Assembly: GCF_015207105.1 (NCBI RefSeq) | Contig: NZ_JADEXO010000003.1 | Span: 62,001-126,000 of the forward strand | Origin: a cf. Phormidesmis sp. LEGE 11477 | GTDB taxonomy: Bacteria; Cyanobacteriota; Cyanobacteriia; Phormidesmidales; Phormidesmidaceae | Length of the DNA stretch: 64,000 nucleotides | Direction: 5' to 3' | Part shown: piece after piece, positions 45,138-53,607 of the stretch | How the letters are laid out: every line of letters starts with the position of its first letter | How positions within the stretch are numbered: the first letter of the stretch is position 1 | Position numbers and translations under genes: made by a program | The notes under the pieces: generated by a model | What the model saw: the letters and a program-made list of their open reading frames with translations, nothing else | Told to the model about the DNA's origin: nothing | The model's database searches: none

Positions 45138-45698
45138 ATGATCTCTAGCAATGATTTTCGCACCGGTACCAGTATCGAAATTGATGGCTCCGTGTGGCGC
45201 GTCGTTGAGTTTTTGCATGTAAAACCTGGTAAGGGTTCTGCTTTTGTGCGTACTAAGCTAAAAAACGCGCAGACGGGCAACACGCTAGAGCGCACATTTA
45301 GAGCTGGCGAGATGGTGCCTCAAGCAGTGCTTGAAAAGAGAAACAAGCAATATACCTACAGAGACGGCGATCAGTATGTCTTTATGGATATGGAAACCTA
45401 TGAAGAAAGTCGCCTGAACGCCGATCAAATTGGCGATTCAGTAAAGTATCTCAAAGAAGAAATGGAAGTGACCGTTTTAACTTGGGATGACAGGGTTTTG
45501 GAAGTAGAGCTGCCCAACTCAGTCACGCTAGAGATCGTTCAGACTGATCCAGGTGTCAAGGGTGACACGGCCACAGGAGGCACTAAGCCTGCAACGGTTG
45601 AGACGGGCGCTCAGGTAATGGTGCCTTTGTTTATTTCTCAGGGTGAAAGAATTAAAATCGACACCCGCAATGATACTTATCTAGGTCGCGAGACTTAG
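45138..45698 (+). CDS. efp: Elongation factor P
   Basis: 186 residues, the normal length. Relieves ribosome stalling at polyproline stretches. The KOW-like domain I starts [17 protein letters not shown] and carries the tip Lys32 in [14 protein letters not shown]. The OB domains include [11 protein letters not shown] and end with [16 protein letters not shown]. It is first of an efp-accB pair, a common cyanobacterial order. Confidence 0.97.
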   Translation: MISSNDFRTGTSIEIDGSVWRVVEFLHVKPGKGSAFVRTKLKNAQTGNTLERTFRAGEMVPQAVLEKRNKQYTYRDGDQYVFMDMETYEESRLNADQIGDSVKYLKEEMEVTVLTWDDRVLEVELPNSVTLEIVQTDPGVKGDTATGGTKPATVETGAQVMVPLFISQGERIKIDTRNDTYLGRET

Positions 45699-45822
45699 AC
45701 TATGAAGCTCAAGCTATGAAACTTAGGCTATGCAGCTCGACGCTAACTATGCATTAACTATGCAGATGGGCTATGCAGATGGGCTCTAGCCGTGAATACT
45801 TTTTTGATATGGGATTTTACAG

Positions 45823-46311
45823 GTGAATTTTAAAGAACTCCGCGAGTTGGTAGCGGCTATAGACCAGACTGACATCGCTGAGCTAACCCTAAAGAACACT
45901 GAATTTGAACTGACGCTTCGCAAGCCTTCGGCGCTGCAACCAGATGTTGTTCTTAGCGCGGCTCATGCTGTCCCTACTGTGCCAAGTGCGCCAATTGCAG
46001 CGCCAGCGGCGGTTGTCAGCACCCCTACAGAGCCCGTTGCTCAGTCCACTCCGACGATCGATCCTTCTCTGGTCGAAATCACCGCGCCGATGGTAGGCAC
46101 TTTCTATCGCTCGCCAGCGCCAGATGAGCCTGCCTTTGTAGAAGTGGGCGATCGCATTCAGTCGGGTCAGACCGTTTGCATTATCGAAGCGATGAAGCTG
46201 ATGAACGAGCTAGAGGCCGAAGTGTCTGGCGAAGTTGTTGCTGTCTTAGTCGAAAACGCCGAGCCGATCGAATTTGGTCAGCCGCTGATGCGAGTGAAGC
46301 CGGTCAAATAG
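45823..46311 (+). CDS. accB: Acetyl-CoA carboxylase biotin carboxyl carrier protein
   Basis: 162 residues. Carries biotin between the carboxylase and transferase steps of fatty-acid synthesis. N-terminal FKELRELVAAIDQTDIAELTLK helix, an Ala/Pro-rich flexible linker (about 40-80), then the biotinyl domain (84-162) with Lys125 in IEAMKLMNELEAE. GTG start at 45823, 124 bp after efp. Confidence 0.96.
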   Translation: MNFKELRELVAAIDQTDIAELTLKNTEFELTLRKPSALQPDVVLSAAHAVPTVPSAPIAAPAAVVSTPTEPVAQSTPTIDPSLVEITAPMVGTFYRSPAPDEPAFVEVGDRIQSGQTVCIIEAMKLMNELEAEVSGEVVAVLVENAEPIEFGQPLMRVKPVK

Positions 46312-46646
46312 CGCTATCAAGCCCTATCAAACCGAGACGATCAATTGAGTAGGGATTTGCTATGTTGTAGTGATATGTCACCCCTTTGCCTGTAAAGGGA
46401 AGTCTAGGATGAGGATTGTCAGCCGTAGATGTACGATTCTCTACAGTTAGATCTCCCTTTTTAGTTCAGGAGACTAGTCCTTGTAAGCGAGGTATGTTAG
46501 GCCGAAAGTACCGCTCAAGCCGGAATTCTCAACCGAACTGACGAAATGAACATCTCGTGTCCTAAAAATAGCAGAAGTGACGAGATCCAGACAGTATGCC
46601 CAATGGAGCAGGACACAGATAATTAGCGTATTTTAGGAGGAAGATT
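46312..46646. other. Intergenic region after accB
   Basis: 335 bp. CCCTTT (46382-46387) and AAAGGG (46394-46399) form a 6-bp hairpin that may end the accB transcript. A strong ribosome site, AGGAGGAAG, is at 46636-46644, just before the next gene. I see no RNA gene or motif of known small RNAs. Confidence 0.4.
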
Positions 46647-47048
46647 ATGACAGAAGGCATGATGAAGAACACCGCCCGTCAAGAGCAGTCCACCAGCACG
46701 CGATCTGCCACCGCCGCTTCTTCAACTTCTTCGAGCCGACTGTACCACCGATTAGAAGAAGCCCTTCACGCCGGGAGCGAAGTTTGGTTTCGCATGCCAG
46801 GAACCCGGCTAGTGGGCATTCCTATTTATTTAGATGTCGAATACGTCGAAGTCGTCGATGTTGATGTGGCCGAAGGCTTTGAAGACGAAGAGCTGCCTGA
46901 CGAACCCTATCAACGCACTGTCTGGCTAATTCGTCTAGAGGAGATCAGCGCCATTTCTTATGCCACCGATCGCTGGAGCAAAGAGCGCTTTGAACGCCTA
47001 CTAGAGCAATCTCAAAAAGACGATGGACCTGCGGATAAACCTCGTTAG
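46647..47048 (+). CDS. Conserved hypothetical protein
   Basis: 133 residues, ATG start with an excellent AGGAGG site. The first 30 residues are Ser/Thr/Ala-rich and probably disordered. The core, RLYHRLEEALHAGSEVWFRMPG followed by TRLVGIPIYLDVEYVEVVDVD, then RTVWLIRLEEISAISYATDRWSKERFERLLEQ, looks like a small beta-barrel (Sm- or SH3-like) with a terminal helix. I do not recognise the family. A terminator follows directly. Confidence 0.75.
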   Translation: MTEGMMKNTARQEQSTSTRSATAASSTSSSRLYHRLEEALHAGSEVWFRMPGTRLVGIPIYLDVEYVEVVDVDVAEGFEDEELPDEPYQRTVWLIRLEEISAISYATDRWSKERFERLLEQSQKDDGPADKPR

Positions 47049-47079
47049 ATTCTGCATTACGTACATGGCCAACATGATT

Positions 47080-47124
47080 AAAGTCGCTCAGTAGTCGGAA
47101 CAAACGCTGCTGGGCGACTTTTAT
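47080..47124 (+). terminator. Intrinsic terminator
   Basis: AAAGTCGCTCAG (47080-47091) pairs with CTGGGCGACTTT (47110-47121) over 12 bp with one G-U pair, 18-nt loop, ending in TTTTAT. It lies 32 bp past the stop of the 46647-47048 gene. Confidence 0.7.
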
Positions 47125-47299
47125 GGCGATCGGCTACGCACGGACTACGTAGTTTTAGTAGTTAGCTTTACCGTTTATCTCTGCATCTTATGACTTTATG
47201 TAGGTTGAACCTGAGCGAGCGCATGTCCATATAACCTTGAGTGAATTGAGAAATTGCCTCAGCTTTCTATTGCCCTCACGTCTATTTATCTAGTGAATT

Positions 47300-49858
47300 A
47301 TGCAATCCAAAGAGATCAACACACCACCGGCATGCCCTGATGTTCGAGTCGAAGATGACCGCACGGGCTTAACCTCAGAAACCATAAAACGAGCGTTTTT
47401 AGACAACTTGTTTTATGTGCAGGGGAAATCGCCAGAGATTGCCTCTATGCAGGACTACTATATGGCGTTGGCCTATACGGTGCGCGATCGCATGCTGCAC
47501 CACTGGCTGAGTTCAGCGAGTACCTACCGGGCCGGGCAATCGCGCACGGCAGTTTATCTATCGGCTGAGTTTTTGATGGGCCCTTATCTGGGGAATAACC
47601 TGATCAACCTAGAGCTTTACGATGTCGTCGATGAAGCGATGGCCGACTTGGGTTTGAGCCTGCCAGAAATCATGGCGCAAGAGCAAGAGCCTGGTCTGGG
47701 CAACGGTGGCTTGGGTCGATTAGCGGCCTGCTATCTCGATTCGATGGCAACCCTACAGATCCCTTCTTTGGGCTATGGCATCCGCTATGAGTTCGGTATT
47801 TTCAAGCAAGAGCTGCAAGACGGCTGGCAGGTCGAGCGCACGGACAAGTGGCTCGCTAATGGCAATCCTTGGGAGATTGTTCGGCCTTTGTGGGCCCAAG
47901 AGGTCAAGCTAGGCGGCTATACCCGCGCCTATACCGACAATAAGGGCAGCTACCGGGTGGAGTGGGTGAGCGATCGCACTGTCAAGGGCGTTCCTTACGA
48001 TACCGCTATCCTCGGCTACAAGGTCAACACTGCGACGACGCTGCGCCTTTGGAAGGCCGAATCGCCTGACGCCTTTGACTTTGAGGCGTTCAACCACGGT
48101 GACTACTCCGGCGCGGTTAACTCCAAGGTGGTCTCTGAGAATATCTCTAAAGTGCTCTATCCCAACGACGAGCACCTAGAAGGCAAACAGCTTCGTCTAG
48201 AGCAGCAGTACTTCTTTGTCTCTTGCTCCTTGCAAGACATGATTCGCATCATGCTGCGCGATGGCATTCCGCTAGAGCAGTTCCCAGAAAAATACACGCT
48301 GCAAATGAACGATACGCACCCTGCGATCGCCGTTGCCGAGCTGATGCGTCTGCTGATTGACGTGCATGAATTTGAATGGGACAAAGCCTGGGAAATCACT
48401 CAGAAATCTCTGGCCTACACCAACCATACGCTCTTGCCAGAAGCGCTAGAGCGCTGGCCGATTGGTCTATTTGGTAACTTGCTGCCTCGCCATCTAGAAA
48501 TCATCTTCGAGATCAACCGCCACTTCTTAGAAGATGTGCGACTCAAGTTTGGCCAAGACAATGAGCGCATTGCCCGCATGTCTTTGATCGACGAAAGCAG
48601 CGGTCGCTATGTTCGTATGGCTAACCTCGCCTGCGTCGGCAGTCATGCGATCAACGGCGTGGCGGCCCTACACACAGAGCTGCTCAAGCAAACTGTGCTC
48701 AATGATTTCTATCAGCTCTTCCCTGAGAAATTTATTAATAAGACCAACGGCGTTACGCCCCGCCGCTGGATGGTGCTGAGCAATCCTAAGCTCACTCGAT
48801 TGATCAATCAGCGAATTGGCAAAGAGTGGCCCACCGATCTTTTCCAGCTTAAAAAGCTAGAGGCATTTGCTGACGATCCGGGATTCCGTACCGAATGGCG
48901 ACAGATCAAGCAGGCTAACAAAGAAGCCTTGGCTGTTCGCATCGAGCGAGCCACTGGCGTCAAAGTCAGCCCGACCTCTATGTTTGACGTGCAAATCAAG
49001 CGCATTCATGAGTACAAGCGTCAGCAGCTCAACGCCCTGCATATCATCTCGCTCTATCACCAGCTCAAGAACAATCCAGAGATGAACATCACCCCGCGCA
49101 CCTTTATCTTTGCGGGTAAGGCAGCGCCGGGCTACTTCATGGCCAAGCTAATCATCAAGTTGATTACCTCGGTAGGCCGCGTCGTCAACCGCGATCCGGA
49201 TATCCGCGATCAGATCAAAGTTATCTTCTATCCAAACTACAACGTTACCAACGCGCAGCCGATTTATCCTGCCTCTGATCTCTCAGAACAGATTTCGACC
49301 GCAGGCTTTGAAGCCTCAGGCACAGGCAATATGAAATTTGCCATGAACGGTGCGCTCACTATCGGTACCCTAGACGGGGCCAACGTTGAAATTCGTGAGG
49401 AAGTAGGTGATGACAACTTCTTCTTGTTTGGTATGCAGGCGCATGAAGTTGCTGAGCTAAAGGCCAAAGGTTATAACCCACGTCAGTACTATGAGGAAAA
49501 CGAAGGGCTACGCACCGTACTCGATCTGATCGGCTCTGGCATATTCTCTAGTGGTGATACAGAAATGTTCAAACCACTGATCGATAATTTGCTAAATCAG
49601 GATAGGTTCATGGTCTTGGCTGACTATCAAGCCTATATCGACTGCCAGCAGCAAGTCAGCGCTGCTTATAAAGATCAAGATAGCTGGGTTCGCATGTCGA
49701 TTTTGAATGCTGCTCGTATGGGTAAGTTCTCGTCTGATCGGTCTATTCAAGAATATTGCGATCAGATTTGGAACATCGAGCCTGTGCCGGTAGAGCTACA
49801 GGAGTACAGCAAAACCCTGTCGATGATGTCCGATAAGAGCACTCGCCTGCCGGTGTAG
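47300..49858 (+). CDS. glgP: Glycogen/alpha-glucan phosphorylase
   Basis: 852 residues. Releases glucose-1-phosphate from glycogen using phosphate and pyridoxal phosphate. N-domain: YLSAEFLMGPYLGNNLINL, then EQEPGLGNGGLGRLAACYLDSMATL. The C-domain has VQIKRIHEYKRQQLN and the PLP-lysine motif EASGTGNMKFAMNGALTIG with the Lys in NMKFAMNG, then DGANVEI. Length and motifs are complete. A hairpin terminator follows. Confidence 0.97.
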   Translation: MQSKEINTPPACPDVRVEDDRTGLTSETIKRAFLDNLFYVQGKSPEIASMQDYYMALAYTVRDRMLHHWLSSASTYRAGQSRTAVYLSAEFLMGPYLGNNLINLELYDVVDEAMADLGLSLPEIMAQEQEPGLGNGGLGRLAACYLDSMATLQIPSLGYGIRYEFGIFKQELQDGWQVERTDKWLANGNPWEIVRPLWAQEVKLGGYTRAYTDNKGSYRVEWVSDRTVKGVPYDTAILGYKVNTATTLRLWKAESPDAFDFEAFNHGDYSGAVNSKVVSENISKVLYPNDEHLEGKQLRLEQQYFFVSCSLQDMIRIMLRDGIPLEQFPEKYTLQMNDTHPAIAVAELMRLLIDVHEFEWDKAWEITQKSLAYTNHTLLPEALERWPIGLFGNLLPRHLEIIFEINRHFLEDVRLKFGQDNERIARMSLIDESSGRYVRMANLACVGSHAINGVAALHTELLKQTVLNDFYQLFPEKFINKTNGVTPRRWMVLSNPKLTRLINQRIGKEWPTDLFQLKKLEAFADDPGFRTEWRQIKQANKEALAVRIERATGVKVSPTSMFDVQIKRIHEYKRQQLNALHIISLYHQLKNNPEMNITPRTFIFAGKAAPGYFMAKLIIKLITSVGRVVNRDPDIRDQIKVIFYPNYNVTNAQPIYPASDLSEQISTAGFEASGTGNMKFAMNGALTIGTLDGANVEIREEVGDDNFFLFGMQAHEVAELKAKGYNPRQYYEENEGLRTVLDLIGSGIFSSGDTEMFKPLIDNLLNQDRFMVLADYQAYIDCQQQVSAAYKDQDSWVRMSILNAARMGKFSSDRSIQEYCDQIWNIEPVPVELQEYSKTLSMMSDKSTRLPV

Positions 49859-49931
49859 TCTCGGTGAGTGAAGCTGCTCTGGTTAGAAGCTTCACCTTCA
49901 ATAAAAGCTAACCTCCAGTGATAGTAAAAAG

Positions 49932-49960
49932 AGCCTTCGGTTTTTTAATCGAAGGCTTTT
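49932..49960 (+). terminator. Intrinsic terminator of glgP
   Basis: AGCCTTCG (49932-49939) and CGAAGGCT (49950-49957) form a perfect 8-bp stem, 10-nt loop, ending in four T. It lies 73 bp after the glgP stop and only 16-19 bp before the start of the next gene, so that gene must have its own promoter inside or upstream of the hairpin, or depend on read-through. Confidence 0.85.
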
Positions 49961-49975
49961 GAATTGGATATAAAA

Positions 49976-50926
49976 ATGAAGCCAGAAGATTTCAAACCGC
50001 TGATCGAAGACGCCTATAGCACTATTTCTCCATACATTCGAGAAACGCCAGTGATTCAGCTAAAAGAGGGTGGCTTTGGCATAGACGCTGGTCTGGTGCT
50101 AAAGCTAGAGCTGTTTCAGCACGCAGGATCTTTTAAATCGAGAGGCGCTTTCAACAGGATTTTGAACAATACTGTGCCACCAGCGGGCGTGATTGCAGCT
50201 TCTGGTGGCAACCACGGCGCGGCGGTCGCCTACGCAGCCAAGCGGCTGGGCTATTCGGCTGAAATCTTTGTGCCAACCGTTTCTTCTGCAACCAAGATCG
50301 AACGAATCAAAAGCTATGGTGCGACGCTCTCTGTCGGTGGCCGCGACTACTTTGAAGCTTTAGAGGAAAGTAATAGTCGAGCTACGCAAACGCATGCTTT
50401 AGTCGTCCATGCCTTCAATCAGTGGGAGGTGATTGCCGGACAGGGAACGGTTGGTTTAGAGTTTGAAAAGCAGTCTCCCGCGCTCGATACTGTTTTGATA
50501 TCGGTCGGGGGTGGTGGCTTGATTGCGGGCATCGCCGCCTGGTATCAGGATCGGTGCCAGGTGGTGAGCGTAGAGCCTGAGAGCGCCCCAACTTTGCATG
50601 ATTCTATGAGGGTGGGCGATCGCACGACTGTAGAGGTGGGCGGCATTGCCGCAGATGCGCTAGGTGCTAGACAAGTCGGCGAGATGATGTTCCCGATTGC
50701 TCAACGCTATGTCAATAAATGTGTGCTGGTTGACGAAGCTTCGATCATCAAGGCGCAGCTGCTGCTGTGGGATGAGCTGCGAATTGTAGCAGAGCCGGCG
50801 GGCGTAGTGCCGATTGCCGCTTTGATCTCGAAGCAATATGTGCCGCAGCCTGGAGAGAGAATTGGGGTTTTGATCTGTGGGGGAAATACAAAGCTGTCAG
50901 ATTTTGTGGAAGCTACTGGAGGCTAA
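49976..50926 (+). CDS. PLP-dependent threonine/serine dehydratase-like enzyme
   Basis: 316 residues from ATG 49976 (a TTG at 49964 adds four). Fold type II PLP enzyme: substrate and cofactor Lys in GSFKSRGAFNR (Lys54), SGGNHGAAVAYAAK Asn loop, SVGGGGLIAGIAAW phosphate loop, and ICGGNTKLSDF near the end. It has the length of catabolic threonine ammonia-lyase or serine racemase-like proteins and lacks a regulatory ACT domain. Substrate (Thr, Ser or a derivative) is unresolved. Confidence 0.88.
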   Translation: MKPEDFKPLIEDAYSTISPYIRETPVIQLKEGGFGIDAGLVLKLELFQHAGSFKSRGAFNRILNNTVPPAGVIAASGGNHGAAVAYAAKRLGYSAEIFVPTVSSATKIERIKSYGATLSVGGRDYFEALEESNSRATQTHALVVHAFNQWEVIAGQGTVGLEFEKQSPALDTVLISVGGGGLIAGIAAWYQDRCQVVSVEPESAPTLHDSMRVGDRTTVEVGGIAADALGARQVGEMMFPIAQRYVNKCVLVDEASIIKAQLLLWDELRIVAEPAGVVPIAALISKQYVPQPGERIGVLICGGNTKLSDFVEATGG

Positions 50927-50943
50927 CGACAACCCCACGACAA

Positions 50944-50973
50944 AGCCCAACCAGAGACTTTTCTGGTCGGGCT
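50944..50973. terminator. Hairpin between convergent dehydratase and yggT genes
   Basis: AGCCCAACCAGA (50944-50955) pairs with TCTGGTCGGGCT (50962-50973) over 12 positions with one mismatch and a 6-nt loop. There is no long T-run on the plus side and TTTG on the minus side. Probably a bidirectional transcript end. Confidence 0.55.
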
Positions 50974-51012
50974 AGTAAAGCTAATTAGCGAGTAGGGTTA
51001 GGACTGATCTAT

Positions 51013-51110
51013 CTCTGACTAACAGGCTCTGACTAACAGGCTCTGACTAACAGGCTCTGACTAACAGGCTCTGACTAATAGGCTCTGACTAATAGGCTCT
51101 GACTAATAGG
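51013..51110. repeat. 14-bp tandem repeat, seven units, overlapping the yggT stop
   Basis: Seven contiguous 14-bp units: four CTCTGACTAACAGG then three CTCTGACTAATAGG. The last unit (51097-51110) contains the TAG stop codon of yggT (51103-51105, minus strand), so repeat expansion has reached the coding end. Confidence 0.93.
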
Positions 51111-51408
51111 CGGAGTAGTAAGCCATCGCGACGATCTGATTGCCAGCGCTAGATACCAGGCCAGAGACAATCTGCAGCGCAAAGATAGCGATGATAGCAG
51201 AAAGATCTAGGCCGCCAATCGGTGGAATGATGCCACGGAATATGTTCAGATAGGGATCTGTGAGCTGCGAGAGCGTGGCAAACACAGAGTTGGACCAGTC
51301 GATATTAGGAAACCAGCTCAGCAAGATACGGATGAATATTAGTACTAGGTAGATGCTAAGGAATGTAGACACTCCTTGGACAATAGGAGCAATGATTTGT
51401 GCAGGCAT
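51103..51408 (-). CDS. yggT: YggT family (Ycf19-like) membrane protein
   Basis: 101 residues with two hydrophobic regions: FLSIYLVLIFIRILLSWFPN, and a second with LSAIIAIFALQIVSGLV. Between them is SVFATLSQLTDPYLNIFRGIIPPIGGLD, the conserved TDPYLxxFRxIIPPxGGxD signature of YggT/Ycf19. In plastids and cyanobacteria relatives of this family act in membrane complex biogenesis, including cytochrome assembly; the exact role here is inferred. Its last codons lie in the tandem repeat. Confidence 0.92.
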   Translation of the reverse strand: MPAQIIAPIVQGVSTFLSIYLVLIFIRILLSWFPNIDWSNSVFATLSQLTDPYLNIFRGIIPPIGGLDLSAIIAIFALQIVSGLVSSAGNQIVAMAYYSAY

Positions 51409-51450
51409 AGATCTACAGGATAAGCGTTGAAGTGTGTGGGTAGTTTCGTC

Positions 51451-51498
51451 GTTTGGATGTCTAAGCGTTTGAATGTCTGAGCGTTTGAATGTCTGAGC
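51451..51498. repeat. 16-bp tandem repeat, three units
   Basis: GTTTGAATGTCTGAGC-type units at 51451-51466, 51467-51482 and 51483-51498, upstream of yggT. Confidence 0.8.
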
Positions 51499-51628
51499 GT
51501 CTAGTCTTAGCGTCTATTAGAAGCGTAAGTTCTAAATAATGACTTGTATTTTAACCGATCGGCTCCCGATCGTGGGATAGCCTCTTATTCACTACAGAAT
51601 TCACTACAGGAATTGAAGTCTTTAGCGC

Positions 51629-51961
51629 TCAGATCGACTGGTCTTGCGGACTGGTTCTAAATCGGTCTGAGGTCTGACCGTTGGGGGTATCGCTGCTGAC
51701 TTTTCCCATTTGCAAACGGGCATCTTCAATCGCCATATTTAGCTGAGAGATTTTGTCTTCTAGGCCGCGTCTGGCAATTTCCATTTTCTCTTCGGCGCTA
51801 GCGCCTTCAAATCGGCGACGATCGTCTTCTGACATCTGAGCGAAGGTATCAGTTTCGTCCGTGCGTAGGCGGTTGCTAGCAAGTACGCCGACGATGCCAC
51901 CAATAATTCCACCGACAAAAGCGCCAGCGACAAATCCACCTGCAAAGTTATTTCGACTCAT
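51629..51961 (-). CDS. YtxH-like small membrane-anchored protein
   Basis: 110 residues. N-terminal glycine-rich TM helix (NFAGGFVAGAFVGGIIGGIV) as in YtxH-type proteins, then a charged helical region (EDDRRRFEGASAEEKMEIARRGLEDKISQLN is the heptad-like part) that may form a coiled coil. Function unknown. ATG start at 51961, 26 bp after upp on the same strand, so probably co-transcribed with it. Confidence 0.78.
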   Translation of the reverse strand: MSRNNFAGGFVAGAFVGGIIGGIVGVLASNRLRTDETDTFAQMSEDDRRRFEGASAEEKMEIARRGLEDKISQLNMAIEDARLQMGKVSSDTPNGQTSDRFRTSPQDQSI

Positions 51962-51987
51962 GACTCTCCTTTATATCTAGGGCAACA

Positions 51988-52638
51988 CTAGGTATCGAAG
52001 GTGCGATCGCCCGCATCTCCTAACCCTGGCACAATAAATCCATTCTCATCTAATCCTTCATCAATCATGGCCGCGTAAATTCCCACGGCTGGATACGAAT
52101 CGGCAATCTTTTGCAAGGCAGGCGGAGCGGTCACGACTGAAACAATCCTCACTAGCGCCGGATCTACACCGCGCTGGGTGAGTTCAGCCAGTGTTGCCAT
52201 CATCGTACCGCCCGTCGCCATCATGGGCTCACTGATCATGATTCGGGTATTGGGCTCAAACCTTTCTGGCAGCTTGTTGAGATACCAAAAGGGTTCTAGC
52301 GTTTCCTCATCTCTAGCTAAGCCGATGTGGTATGTCCGGCTGTTGGGCACCGTGCTCTGAATGCCTTCAACCAGTGCTAGTCCTGCTCGCAAAATCGGGA
52401 TGACGACAACGGGCACCTCTGGATCGACAAAGGTCGCCGGGCAAGTCGTTAGCGGCGTTTCTACGGTCATATCCACAGTCGGTAGCCAGTCGCGTACGGC
52501 TTCGTAGGCTAGCCAGCGTCCTAGTTCTGTCATGGCACTGCGAAAGACACCAGATGGCGTGGTCGCGCTACGGACAACGCCCAGCCAATGCTTGATCAGT
52601 GGATGGGGCGGAACGTGAATACGCAGTTTCGGAGCCAT
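51988..52638 (-). CDS. upp: Uracil phosphoribosyltransferase
   Basis: 216 residues from ATG 52638, chosen because the family starts with a short segment before LRIHVPPHPLIKHWLGVVRS. It converts uracil and PRPP to UMP. The PRPP loop reads MISEPMMATGGTMMATLAEL and the C-terminal uracil-binding part reads DEGLDENGFIVPGLGDAGDRTFDT. An upstream ATG at 52665 adds nine residues. Confidence 0.95.
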   Translation of the reverse strand: MAPKLRIHVPPHPLIKHWLGVVRSATTPSGVFRSAMTELGRWLAYEAVRDWLPTVDMTVETPLTTCPATFVDPEVPVVVIPILRAGLALVEGIQSTVPNSRTYHIGLARDEETLEPFWYLNKLPERFEPNTRIMISEPMMATGGTMMATLAELTQRGVDPALVRIVSVVTAPPALQKIADSYPAVGIYAAMIDEGLDENGFIVPGLGDAGDRTFDT

Positions 52639-52750
52639 GAAGTAGATGGGAAAGAGTGATCCCACTCATCATACTGCTGGGGAGAGAAGTATGAGTGATG
52701 AACGATGAATGATGAAGTGAATAATGGAACATGAGGTAATATCCAACATC

Positions 52751-52794
52751 AAAACGGCCACAAAAACGGCCATAAAAACGGCCATAAAAACGGC
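52751..52794. repeat. 12-bp tandem repeat next to TPR-gene stop
   Basis: AAAAACGGCCAT units (52751-52761 short, 52762-52773, 52774-52785, 52786-52794 partial). The last unit meets the stop codon of the 52794-53507 gene. Confidence 0.88.
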
Positions 52795-53507
52795 TAGCTG
52801 AGCCAGAATAGGCCACCTAGAGTCAGGGCAATGCCAATCAGGGCAATCCAGACAAATTGGTTATCGGCGGTGTTTACCTGGCTTAGGTCGATTGGTTCGG
52901 GTTCGGGCTTGGGCTTGCGGCGGCGAGGCTTTTTGGGTCTTTGGGCATAGCGGATTTGGCTGTCGTCGTCCATGCTCGCTAGATCTGGAATTTTGGTGAT
53001 CCATTCTGGTTTTAGCTCTAGCTCAGGTGCTTCTAGGATGTAGAGGATGCGTTTGCTCTGCTGCTTGGTGTCTAGATCAGGGTGGACGATTAGCTTGCGA
53101 CAGAGCGCTAGTCCTTCGGCTTCTCTGCCGCTGGCGATATAGGCGTTGACTAGCCATAGCTGGATTTCACCGCCCCGGCTGCCGACTGGGTTAGAGAGCG
53201 ATAAAGCGGTTTGAAAGTGCGCGATCGCCTGCTTGTATCGGCCCCTTTCAAACAAAAGCTGACCACTGGCCATTTCTGCATTTGCCTGCGCCTTTTTTTC
53301 GGCATTGTTCAGTCGGTCGAGCGCAGAACGAGCCGTGTCCGGCTTGGCTGCTGACGCGGTATCTGGTGTGGCTTCTGGCGTAGTTAGGCGGCTCTTGCCG
53401 CTTTCTCCGTGATCGTTTTCTCTGCTGTCGCCTGCATTTTCGTTTGGGCGGGCACGATCATTAATCGAAGTATCAGGCTGAGGGATTTGCCCTGGCTCCA
53501 CGGTCAT
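52794..53507 (-). CDS. TPR protein with C-terminal membrane anchor
   Basis: 237 residues from ATG 53507; ATG at 53516 is also open. N-terminal 70 residues are polar and probably disordered. TPR-like helices at about 75-150 (QLLFERGRYKQAIAHFQTAL, then WLVNAYIASGREAEGLALCRKL). A basic stretch (AQRPKKPRRRKPKPEPEP) precedes a single TM helix at the very C-terminus (FVWIALIGIALTLGGLFWL). The tail-anchor places the TPR part in the cytosol. Function unknown. Confidence 0.82.
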   Translation of the reverse strand: MTVEPGQIPQPDTSINDRARPNENAGDSRENDHGESGKSRLTTPEATPDTASAAKPDTARSALDRLNNAEKKAQANAEMASGQLLFERGRYKQAIAHFQTALSLSNPVGSRGGEIQLWLVNAYIASGREAEGLALCRKLIVHPDLDTKQQSKRILYILEAPELELKPEWITKIPDLASMDDDSQIRYAQRPKKPRRRKPKPEPEPIDLSQVNTADNQFVWIALIGIALTLGGLFWLS

Positions 53508-53607
53508 GAATATCATCAAAATAGCTACCGCTGTCTATTGTATCGCGGTGTAATCTATCGCTAGAGCTAAACGCTAGACCTAAAGAGGATCAAAGGAGTC
53601 GGTATCG

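Noticed and set aside
46312-46646. Small RNA (6S, Yfr or tmRNA type) after accB
   Set aside because: None of the motifs I know for these RNAs is present; only a short hairpin is visible.
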